From assembly GCA_027311485.1 (NCBI GenBank), contig DAICYU010000155.1, positions 1 to 8,181 of the forward strand: a DNA stretch of 8,181 bases. Reading direction: 5' to 3'. Source of the stretch: Acetobacteraceae bacterium. Lineage in GTDB: Bacteria; Pseudomonadota; Alphaproteobacteria; Acetobacterales; Acetobacteraceae. The number at the start of each line of letters is the position of its first letter. The first letter of the stretch is position 1. This document shows positions 1 to 5,855 of this stretch, in pieces. A program made the translations under genes and the position numbers. The notes beneath the pieces are model-generated. The model did not search any database. It was not told where the DNA came from and worked only from the letters and a program-made list of their open reading frames with translations.

Positions 1-633
1 CGGCGCCACGGGGTTGGACACCAGATCGGGTTTGATCGCTGGGGGCGGAGGCTGCACGGCGGCCACCGATTCGGACAGATCCCAGTCCTCATCCAGCAGC
101 ACGACCGGACGCGGTGGCTGGAAAGCATCTTCGATCCCCGGGGTATGGTCCGGCCGCACGTCGCCAGCGAATGGCTCCTCGGCCGCGCCGTCGAACGGCG
201 GAGCAAAAGGGATTGGGCCCGATGGATCGAAGGGGCGGACGAACGCCGCGCTGTCCGTGCCGCCGAATGAAGACGCCAGCCGGCCGGTTGCGGGCGGATC
301 CTGCCGCAGCGACCCTGCCTCCGCGATCGAAACAGCGATTTCGTAGCCGCCCAGCCGCAGCCGATCGCCATCGCGCAGTTCACGGACGCCGCGCTGGCCC
401 AGCGGACCCCGTTCGTCGTTGAGGAAGGTGCCGTTGGTGCTGAAATCGGTCAACGTCCAGAACCCGTCCTGAAAGGCGATCGAGCAGTGCCGCTTGGATA
501 AATGCCGGTGCGGATCGGGCAGGACCCAGTCGTTATCGTCGGCACGCCCGATTCCGAACGTGCCGGGCGCGAATACCCGGCTGTCGCGGGCGATGCCATC
601 GGGACCGGCAAGAATGGAAAGCGTCAGTTGCAT
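1..633 (-). CDS. T6SS-associated FHA domain protein (TagH/Fha-type), N-terminal part
   Basis: The frame is open from ATG 633 to the window edge (211 codons), so the C-terminus is missing. Residues about 1-105 form an FHA domain, a phosphothreonine-binding fold. Visible key residues are G29-R30, S46-K-R-H49 and the T66-N67-G68-T69 turn. A Pro-, Asp- and Glu-rich linker follows (about 110-211), as in T6SS proteins called TagH, ImpI or Fha, whose C-terminal domain would lie outside the window. In the known pathway such proteins are phosphorylated by a PpkA-type kinase and promote T6SS assembly in the cytoplasm; the kinase gene of this operon is a natural partner. The start lies 6 bases after the PAAR stop, with only a weak AGG before it, which suggests translational coupling. 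The FHA call is firm; the TagH subtype is inferred from context and the N-terminal position of the domain. Confidence 0.9.
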   Translation of the reverse strand, partial: MQLTLSILAGPDGIARDSRVFAPGTFGIGRADDNDWVLPDPHRHLSKRHCSIAFQDGFWTLTDFSTNGTFLNDERGPLGQRGVRELRDGDRLRLGGYEIAVSIAEAGSLRQDPPATGRLASSFGGTDSAAFVRPFDPSGPIPFAPPFDGAAEEPFAGDVRPDHTPGIEDAFQPPRPVVLLDEDWDLSESVAAVQPPPPAIKPDLVSNPVAP

Positions 634-639
634 GGCCTG

Positions 640-927
640 TTACCCGATTAACACACGCGCGCAGCCGGACACGATGACGCCACCGTGAGCGGTGACATCG
701 CCCATCCGGGCCGCCGGCAGGCTACCGATGAACACCGTCAACGATCCAAGCGCAATCACGTCGGGCGGCCCGACGCAAACCAGCTGATCGGTGGAGCGGG
801 CAGCGGGCCGGCTACCGGTCAGCACGGTCAGGTCACCGAGGACGATGGGTCCGCCGACATGCGGCACCGGTCCGTTGCATAGCGGGCATGTGTGCATGTC
901 GCCGATGCAGGCGGCGGGCTGGCCCAT
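640..927 (-). CDS. PAAR domain protein, T6SS spike tip
   Basis: This 95-residue protein is essentially one PAAR domain, the conical tip that sits on the VgrG trimer and sharpens the T6SS spike. The name-giving motif appears twice, at residues 40-44 (RPAAR) and 70-74 (LPAAR). H12, H23, H81 and C89 are good candidates for the three-His/one-Cys zinc site of the family. Extra cysteines at 7, 14, 17 and 51 are present. No effector domain is fused, so any toxin would be a separate cargo. The start at ATG 927 overlaps the stop of the upstream gene in a TAATG junction, and a perfect GGAGG (935-939 on the complement) stands 7 bases before it. The longer frame reaching back to 1173 only reads through the neighbour out of frame. 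Confidence 0.93.
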   Translation of the reverse strand: MGQPAACIGDMHTCPLCNGPVPHVGGPIVLGDLTVLTGSRPAARSTDQLVCVGPPDVIALGSLTVFIGSLPAARMGDVTAHGGVIVSGCARVLIG

Positions 928-1511
928 TACGCGACCTCCGGATCGATATGGCCAGCCCCGCCGGCGGCGATGTCCAGCGCACTGTGCAGGAACCGGCGCA
1001 ACCGGTCCGCCTGACGCTCGGGGCATGCGCGCACCGAGGCCAGAACCACAGCGCCGGCTGTCGCGGTGCCTGCCAGATGCGGTGCCGGCGGCACCTTCGG
1101 CTGGCCGGGCGGCGCCATCGAATCCCCGCTCCAGAAAGCCGCTACGGCGGTCCAGGCTTCCGGTGAGGTGCACCCCGCCCGCAACGCCATGTCCATTGCC
1201 GCGCGCCGAGTATCATCGGCGCGGCGACGCACCCATTCCTCGGCTAAGGCGCAGGCTTTCAGGTCGGCGTCGGACAGACCGGGACCAGCGGTTGCCCGTG
1301 CACAGCGCGCCGCCCACCATACCCGTTCCCGCGGCGGCAACGCATGGGCACAAAGCCGCGCCGCCTCCAGTAGCAGATCCGCCTTCACCAGTGCGTCCAA
1401 AGCCACAGGCACGGAGTTGGAGGCGCCTATGGCTGCCGCGGCTTGCTGCGACAGTTCCAGCCGCGGCAGGATCGCCGTCAGGGTCGCACCATCCAGTTTA
1501 CTTGGGCTCAT
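927..1511 (-). CDS. DUF6931-like protein of unknown function between VgrG and PAAR
   Basis: A 194-residue, Ala-rich, probably all-helical protein without signal peptide or membrane segment, so likely cytoplasmic. It resembles from memory the family DUF6931, with the features R-V-W-W (63-66), W93, the AAFWSGDSMAPPG stretch (124-136) and a following Pro-rich PPAPHL segment. That assignment needs a profile search. No catalytic motif is visible. The gene starts 10 bases after the vgrG stop with a good AAGGGGG ribosome binding site that overlaps that stop, and its own stop overlaps the PAAR start. A position strictly between VgrG and PAAR is where T6SS adaptor or chaperone genes (DUF4123, DUF2169, DUF1795/Eag families) and cargo effectors are usually found. 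A loading role is therefore plausible but unproven. Confidence 0.78.
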   Translation of the reverse strand: MSPSKLDGATLTAILPRLELSQQAAAAIGASNSVPVALDALVKADLLLEAARLCAHALPPRERVWWAARCARATAGPGLSDADLKACALAEEWVRRRADDTRRAAMDMALRAGCTSPEAWTAVAAFWSGDSMAPPGQPKVPPAPHLAGTATAGAVVLASVRACPERQADRLRRFLHSALDIAAGGAGHIDPEVA

Positions 1512-1521
1512 TGCCGCCCCC

Positions 1522-3426
1522 TTAGTTCAGCATCATGATGCCGCCGGACGCCTTCAGCATCCCTTCGGCATCGATCTGCGTGAGCGGCGCCTTCACGCTG
1601 GCCATCGCCTGGCCTTCGATCTGCACCTGGATGCCCTTGATCGTCACGCCCGTCTGGTCGAGCGTAATCGTCGACTCGCCGACTTTCAGTGTGATCGACT
1701 GCATTGCCTCGATGGTGACGGCGCCAAGTGCAGTCTTGATCGCGATATTTCCCTGATTCGTCTGGACCGTGATGTTGCCCTGGTCGGATTTGATGGTGTG
1801 ATCGCCCATCGGCACATCCACCGTGCGGCTACCCTGCTGCACGGTAACGGTGTCGTTTCCCTGCGCGATGATGGCCTTGCGATTCTTGGTGATCTCGTGG
1901 GTGACGTCATTCTCGACTTCCACCTTCAGATCGCGTTCGGCGTGCAGGCAGACCAGTTCGCTGCCCGCCTTGTCATCAAACCAGAATTCCGAGCAATTCT
2001 GCTCGCCGCCACCGGGCGTGGAGCGTGTGCGCAGGCCGCTGCGGGTCTTCTGGTCCGGCAGCGGCCACGGCGGGTGCTGTTCGCCGTTATGGATCTGACC
2101 GACGACGATCGGCCGGTCGGGATCGCCGTCCAGGAACGAAACCCCGACTTCGGTCCCGACCCGAGGGATGAAGGTCCAGCCGGCGTTGGCACCGCTCCAG
2201 GCCTGCATCACCCGGACCCACAGACCACTGGCGGTTGCGTCCTTGCGGTGATCCCAGCGAAACCGCAGCTTGACGCGGCCGAGTTCATCCGTGTGGATCT
2301 CCTCACCGTCCGGGCCGATCACCAGGGCGGAGTGCAGCCCTTCCATCCTGGGGCGCGGTGTAGTCTGTGCCGGCCGCCACGGCAGGTTGCCCGGGAAGGC
2401 GCAAAAAGTGTTGGCATAGGCGGGTGGAGTTGGATCGTTGCACCAGGTTCCGTCGGAGGCCTCATGCGTGACGCTATGCAGCAGGAATTCCCTTGGCTTG
2501 GCGTTCGGCTGGTCGCTGACCTGGATACGGCCGCCTGCAAAAAAGCCCGGATTGAACCCGGCACCGTGCGCCAGCGCCGCTTCAGCTTCCGCGGCCTCGA
2601 TGCGTTGCCGCGTTCGCTGCTGGATCCGGTCGCTCGTCACCGTGCGGGCCGGCCAGCGGAAAGGATCGCGCTGCGCCGAACCGGCGGTCCGAACGGTGGT
2701 GCTGGTTTCTCCGCTCAGTGTCGTGGCCGGCTTCTCCGGGTCGTAGTCGGCCAGCGTGACCTTGCCGTGCGCCGTGGCACGCCCTTCATGCCATTCCGAC
2801 AGGTTCATCCGCCCCGAACCGGGGCGTAGGGTCACGGTGCCGTCCGGCACCTTGGTGAAGGACGTATTGGATTCCGTGATGATCAGGGTGTGGGATGCCT
2901 GTTCGTGTCGAAACAGGTAGAACCAGCCTTCCTCCTCCATCAGCCGCATGATGAAGTTCAGGTCGGTTTCGTTGTACTGCACCGTCAATGGCCGGGGCGG
3001 CGTATCGCCAACGCGGAATGCGAAGCGGATGCCGTGTTCCGACAGGATCGTCTGGATGATGTCTTTGGTGGATTTGTTTTCGAAGATCCGGCAATCCTCG
3101 GTCTGACGCAGGAACCAGAGCGCCGGGACGATTTCCAGCCGATAGCCGAACATGGCGCGGGCGAGCGCCCCGGTGGAGGCAAACTCGCGGACCAGCCCAT
3201 GCAGGTAGCGTGGCGGACACTCCGACAATGTCAGGACCACGCATGCAGGCTGATGCAGCAGGTCGGTGGGATCGATATGATCGCGGGCCGAAACCAGATC
3301 GACGGTGCATGTGAACGGAGTACTGAGCGCCTCCTCGGCGCGGACAGCGGTCGGGATCAGAACGTCAGCACCGAGAGGGCTGGTCATGGAAAGCAAAGCG
3401 CGGTCGCGGGTGATGTCCGTCGGCAT
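1522..3426 (-). CDS. vgrG: Type VI secretion system spike protein VgrG (TssI)
   Basis: This 634-residue protein forms the trimeric needle tip carried on the Hcp tube and pushed into target cells. The gp27-like (phage GPD) part covers about 5-330, with the family marks W-F-L-R-Q-T-E-D-C-R-I-F (104-115) and the Y-N-E-T-D...R-L-M-E-E-E-G segment (151-167). The gp5-like OB-fold covers about 375-455 (DELGRVKLRFRW, 380-391, then G-D-P-D-R-P-I-V-V-G-Q-I-H-N at 434-447). A beta-helix tail with repeated G-N-I-T-V-Q-T type strands runs from about 495 to 634. The tail ends at the usual place, so there is no C-terminal effector extension. ATG 3426 is chosen because the N-terminus (MPTDITRDRALLSMTSPLG) matches the family and GGGGA precedes it by 7 bases. 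A GTG at 3495 would add 23 residues, lacks a ribosome binding site and overlaps a CRP-like palindrome. Confidence 0.95.
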   Translation of the reverse strand: MPTDITRDRALLSMTSPLGADVLIPTAVRAEEALSTPFTCTVDLVSARDHIDPTDLLHQPACVVLTLSECPPRYLHGLVREFASTGALARAMFGYRLEIVPALWFLRQTEDCRIFENKSTKDIIQTILSEHGIRFAFRVGDTPPRPLTVQYNETDLNFIMRLMEEEGWFYLFRHEQASHTLIITESNTSFTKVPDGTVTLRPGSGRMNLSEWHEGRATAHGKVTLADYDPEKPATTLSGETSTTVRTAGSAQRDPFRWPARTVTSDRIQQRTRQRIEAAEAEAALAHGAGFNPGFFAGGRIQVSDQPNAKPREFLLHSVTHEASDGTWCNDPTPPAYANTFCAFPGNLPWRPAQTTPRPRMEGLHSALVIGPDGEEIHTDELGRVKLRFRWDHRKDATASGLWVRVMQAWSGANAGWTFIPRVGTEVGVSFLDGDPDRPIVVGQIHNGEQHPPWPLPDQKTRSGLRTRSTPGGGEQNCSEFWFDDKAGSELVCLHAERDLKVEVENDVTHEITKNRKAIIAQGNDTVTVQQGSRTVDVPMGDHTIKSDQGNITVQTNQGNIAIKTALGAVTIEAMQSITLKVGESTITLDQTGVTIKGIQVQIEGQAMASVKAPLTQIDAEGMLKASGGIMMLN

Positions 3427-3480
3427 ATCGTCGTCCCCATCCAAGGCGACGGCACGATAGAGGCGCACAGGCGAGCGGAA

Positions 3481-3496
3481 TGCGACCGACGTCACA
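3481..3496. promoter_or_regulatory. CRP-like operator upstream of vgrG
   Basis: On the minus strand this reads TGTGA-CGTCGG-TCGCA, 9 of 10 matches to TGTGA-N6-TCACA, in the 78-base gap between the kinase stop and the vgrG start. A weak -10-like TATCGT lies downstream (complement of 3454-3459). Its implied start would place the palindrome near -41, the class II CRP position. An internal promoter for vgrG and the following genes is therefore plausible. Confidence 0.55.
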
Positions 3497-3504
3497 CTTT
3501 GCTG

Positions 3505-4896
3505 CTACGCGCCGCCGATCTCGGCCCGTAGTCTTCGTTGTAGCCGAGCCCTCTCCTCAGGCTTGTCCACATGGGCGCACACTCGTTCGATGAAGTCGCC
3601 TGTGGATGCTGCCTTTGCCGCCGCATCGCGCACCAGCACCCGCGCGATCGGACCGACATGTACCACCAGAGCCGCCTGAGCCGTTGCTGCCGCCTCCGGC
3701 GAAACCGGCCCGCCACCTGCGGCCGGCAATCGCGGCGGTATCGTGCCCGATGTTGTCCGCGGTGCGACAGTCTGGCCCGGCCGCGTCCGCCCGCCCAGGC
3801 TTGGCTCCCCGATCCGCGGTTCGACACGCCCGCCCCCCACGGCACGCAGGAACCGACTTCGCTCCGCCGCGGTGGGCAGTTCATGCGCCAGCGACGCATA
3901 CAGGTCGCTGGCGCTCGCCGCGGTCTGTGCGGCGCGCGCCACCACGGCCCGCGCCATCGGCCCGACGAATTGCGCGAGTTGCCGTTCGGCGTGCGTCAGG
4001 ACACTGGGCTCGACGGCGACCGGTGCCGTCCGGGTGGCCAGTACGATGGTGGCCTGCGGATCGCCGTCACTGCGCGATGCGGCCTGCAGCGCGGCGGCAA
4101 ACGCGTCAGCCGTCTGAAACCGGCGGGTCCGGTCCTTCGCCAAAGCCTGCTGCAGCAAGGTGACATACGCCCCGCCGGACGCGCCAATCGGCGCCAGGTC
4201 CGCCGGTGTCGGCCCAGATAGCCGGAGCATTGTCTCAGCGACGGTTCGGCCAGCGAACGGCGGCCTGCCGGCGAGAATTTCGTAAAGGATAGCACCGACC
4301 GCGAACAGGTCGGCGCGCCGGTCCACCGCATCGTCGGTCAACTGCTCCGGCGCCATATAGCTGGGCGTTCCCACCATGGCGCCGCCCTGGGTCACGCTGC
4401 TGTCCGGCAGCCGGGCTATGCCGAAATCGGCGATTTTCGCCTGCCCTGAGGCGGTCAACAGGATGTTGGCGGGCTTGATGTCACGATGAATGATGCCCTG
4501 TCCGTGCGCATATCCCAGCCCGTCCAGCACTTGCAGAAGCAGATCCGGCACCGCCAGGGCAGCACGCCGAGCCGGATCGCGCAGGATGCCATGCAGGCTG
4601 CTGCCCTCAACCAATTCCATGACGATGGCGGGATCGCCCGCCTGTTCCAGGAAATCGTAAACCCCGACAATCGCCGGATGGCTGCACCGGCCAGCCGCCT
4701 GCACCTCCCCCCGGAAGCGGGTCAGCGACATGGCGCGCTGTTCCGGTGTGTCGGCGTCGATCCGCACGACCTTGATCGCGACGTTGCGGCCGATGAGCGG
4801 ATCGTAGGCCTTGAAGACGGTGCCCATGGCGCCGCCGCCAAGGGCATCGAGGACCTGGTACCGCCCGATGGTCGAAGGTCGGGCCGGATCGGTCAT
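3505..4896 (-). CDS. Ser/Thr protein kinase with duplicated C-terminal domain, T6SS-linked (PpkA-like)
   Basis: 463 residues. A complete Hanks-type kinase domain covers about 13-270: Gly-loop GGGAMG (20-25), ATP lysine K42, candidate helix-C E64, catalytic H137-R-D139, K141 and N144, D157-F-G, activation loop with T169 and T177, and A182-P-E. All catalytic residues are intact, so the kinase should be active. A linker follows, then two copies of a roughly 50-residue helical domain (about 303-353 and 406-460), both centred on a V-G-P-(M/I)-A-R core, joined by a Gly/Pro-rich stretch. No transmembrane segment is seen, unlike many PknB or PpkA proteins. It starts 13 bases after the haem-sensor gene and lies upstream of vgrG and the FHA gene. 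Phosphorylating the FHA protein, as PpkA does to Fha1, is the likely role. The kinase call is firm; the T6SS role is inferred from neighbours. Confidence 0.93.
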   Translation of the reverse strand: MTDPARPSTIGRYQVLDALGGGAMGTVFKAYDPLIGRNVAIKVVRIDADTPEQRAMSLTRFRGEVQAAGRCSHPAIVGVYDFLEQAGDPAIVMELVEGSSLHGILRDPARRAALAVPDLLLQVLDGLGYAHGQGIIHRDIKPANILLTASGQAKIADFGIARLPDSSVTQGGAMVGTPSYMAPEQLTDDAVDRRADLFAVGAILYEILAGRPPFAGRTVAETMLRLSGPTPADLAPIGASGGAYVTLLQQALAKDRTRRFQTADAFAAALQAASRSDGDPQATIVLATRTAPVAVEPSVLTHAERQLAQFVGPMARAVVARAAQTAASASDLYASLAHELPTAAERSRFLRAVGGGRVEPRIGEPSLGGRTRPGQTVAPRTTSGTIPPRLPAAGGGPVSPEAAATAQAALVVHVGPIARVLVRDAAAKAASTGDFIERVCAHVDKPEERARLQRRLRAEIGGA

Positions 4897-4909
4897 ACAA
4901 CCAGCCTGT

Positions 4910-5788
4910 TCATGGCTCGAGCATCCTCATGGCGCTGTCGAGGCTGCGGCGCATACGGTTGAAGGAGTTCGACAGGACTGCAATCTCATCACGTCCTTTC
5001 CGCTCATATTCCTCGACAGTCATATCACCCAGGCTCACCGCGTTGGCCATGCGGGACAACTTTACCACCGGCTTGACGACGGCGTAATGCAACAGGACGT
5101 TCAGGATCAGGACAATCACCACGAACACGCCCAGCAGGATGGCCATGAAGGTCATGAACATCCGATGGGCCTCCTGCAGCGGCAGCGCCATGGGCACGGT
5201 GACAACCTGCGCGCCGACTACTTCATGCAGCTTCCAGCCGAACCCGTTCACGCTGCCATAGGTCGCCACCAATGCAGCCGGTGCCTTTGCGGGGGTGCTA
5301 TGACATGCCAGGCAGTCCGGCGAGGTGACGGCGATGGGCCTGGCAAGGCTGAGGGCCTGGCCGGTTGGGGTTTCGCGCACGCCGGTCAGTTCCTTCAGCC
5401 CGGGCTGATTACGGAAGTCATTGATATAATCGGCTTCCCAGTCCGACGGCCGATCGGCGAGGTTGGTCGGGTTCAAAGCCGGTTCCCGGTACGTGTAGTC
5501 GGGAAACTGTGCCTGCACGTCCCTGAACGTTGTCTGAGCCGCGAAAAAAGGTATCGAGGCCGCGACGAATTTCGTTCCGCTGTTGTTGATCGGCTCTGCC
5601 AGCGGGCCGACGTATTTATCGACGAAATGGCTGACCGCGTCAGCCGCGCTCATCATGATCCGGGCATTCTGCAGCACCTGCTGGCGCGCGCTTTCGACGA
5701 AGAGTCGTTGCAGGAAGATACCGGCTCCCGCGAACCCGATCAGGAATGCGGTCACGATCGCAAGATTGAATTTCGTTCTCAGTCCCAT
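4910..5788 (-). CDS. Membrane haem-sensor-like protein: Tll0287-like (DUF3365) plus HAMP
   Basis: 292 residues. A membrane helix or uncleaved signal (about 8-27) is followed by a periplasmic Tll0287-like domain (about 33-200), typical of this family in its N-A-R-I-M-M-S-A start, the FPDYTYR segment (95-101) and the end P-D-C-L-A-C-H (157-163). C159-L-A-C-H163 is a c-type haem attachment motif. A second helix (about 211-234) leads into a cytoplasmic HAMP domain (about 236-288), and the protein then ends. No kinase, cyclase, GGDEF or chemotaxis output domain follows, so a partner must receive any signal. The co-transcribed Ser/Thr kinase, 13 bases downstream, is the best candidate. The start at ATG 5788 gives the usual MGLRTKFNL N-terminus of such proteins with GGGGTG upstream. 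ATGs at 5821 and 5818 have a poorly placed ribosome site. The domain call is strong; the stimulus is unknown. Confidence 0.9.
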   Translation of the reverse strand: MGLRTKFNLAIVTAFLIGFAGAGIFLQRLFVESARQQVLQNARIMMSAADAVSHFVDKYVGPLAEPINNSGTKFVAASIPFFAAQTTFRDVQAQFPDYTYREPALNPTNLADRPSDWEADYINDFRNQPGLKELTGVRETPTGQALSLARPIAVTSPDCLACHSTPAKAPAALVATYGSVNGFGWKLHEVVGAQVVTVPMALPLQEAHRMFMTFMAILLGVFVVIVLILNVLLHYAVVKPVVKLSRMANAVSLGDMTVEEYERKGRDEIAVLSNSFNRMRRSLDSAMRMLEP

Positions 5789-5807
5789 GGCTAGGCACCC
5801 CGTTGTC

Positions 5808-5823
5808 GGATGGTTCATCATCC
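5808..5823. repeat. Inverted repeat GGATG-N6-CATCC, possible operator
   Basis: Perfect 5-base arms around 6 bases, near the middle of the divergent intergenic region. The geometry resembles a dimeric regulator site, but the arms are short enough to arise by chance and do not resemble the CRP half-site. Confidence 0.3.
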
Positions 5824-5845
5824 CTCGGACACCGGGCCCAGAGGG
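5822..5845 (+). promoter_or_regulatory. Possible hairpin covering the cyclase ribosome binding site
   Basis: CCCTC (5822-5826) can pair with GAGGG (5841-5845), which is the Shine-Dalgarno sequence of the cyclase gene, across a 14-base loop that itself contains GGGCCC. The stem is only 5-6 pairs, so an effect on translation is speculative. Confidence 0.25.
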
Positions 5846-5855
5846 GGACGTCTGC

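Larger units (their letters stand above)
5789..5855. promoter_or_regulatory. Divergent intergenic region between haem-sensor operon and cyclase gene
   Basis: These 67 bases separate the start codons of two divergent genes and should hold the promoters of both units, unless those lie inside the opposite coding region. I see no convincing -35/-10 pair. It contains a GGATG-N6-CATCC inverted repeat and a possible hairpin over the cyclase ribosome binding site, listed separately. Its best match to a CRP site is only 6 of 10. Confidence 0.5.

Noticed and set aside
928..1173. Extension of the PAAR frame upstream to 1173
   Set aside because: It reads the DUF6931-like gene in the wrong frame; GGAGG and the TAATG junction fix the start at 927.
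1066..2829. 587-codon open frame on the plus strand opposite vgrG
   Set aside because: It is antisense to a VgrG with clear domains, has low-complexity Arg/Asp/His-rich composition and no recognisable motif; such long shadow frames are common in GC-rich DNA.
3427..3495. GTG start of vgrG at 3495
   Set aside because: No ribosome binding site, the extra 23 residues do not look like VgrG, and it would bury the CRP-like palindrome in coding sequence.
3571..4221. Plus-strand open frames opposite the kinase (3571-4221, 3606-4163, 3743-4117)
   Set aside because: All are antisense to the intact kinase gene, rich in Arg, Pro and Ala, and carry no motif.
5792..5808. Sigma-54-like GGCAC...TTGTC in the divergent region
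   Set aside because: The GG-to-GC spacing is one base short and the GC is absent.
5804..5819. CRP-like TGTCG-N6-TCATC in the divergent region
   Set aside because: Only 6 of 10 consensus bases, which is within chance for this length.
5583..5855. N-terminal extension of the cyclase frame back to 5583
   Set aside because: It crosses the intergenic region and the start of the divergent haem-sensor gene; ATG 5856 has a strong ribosome binding site and gives the family layout.
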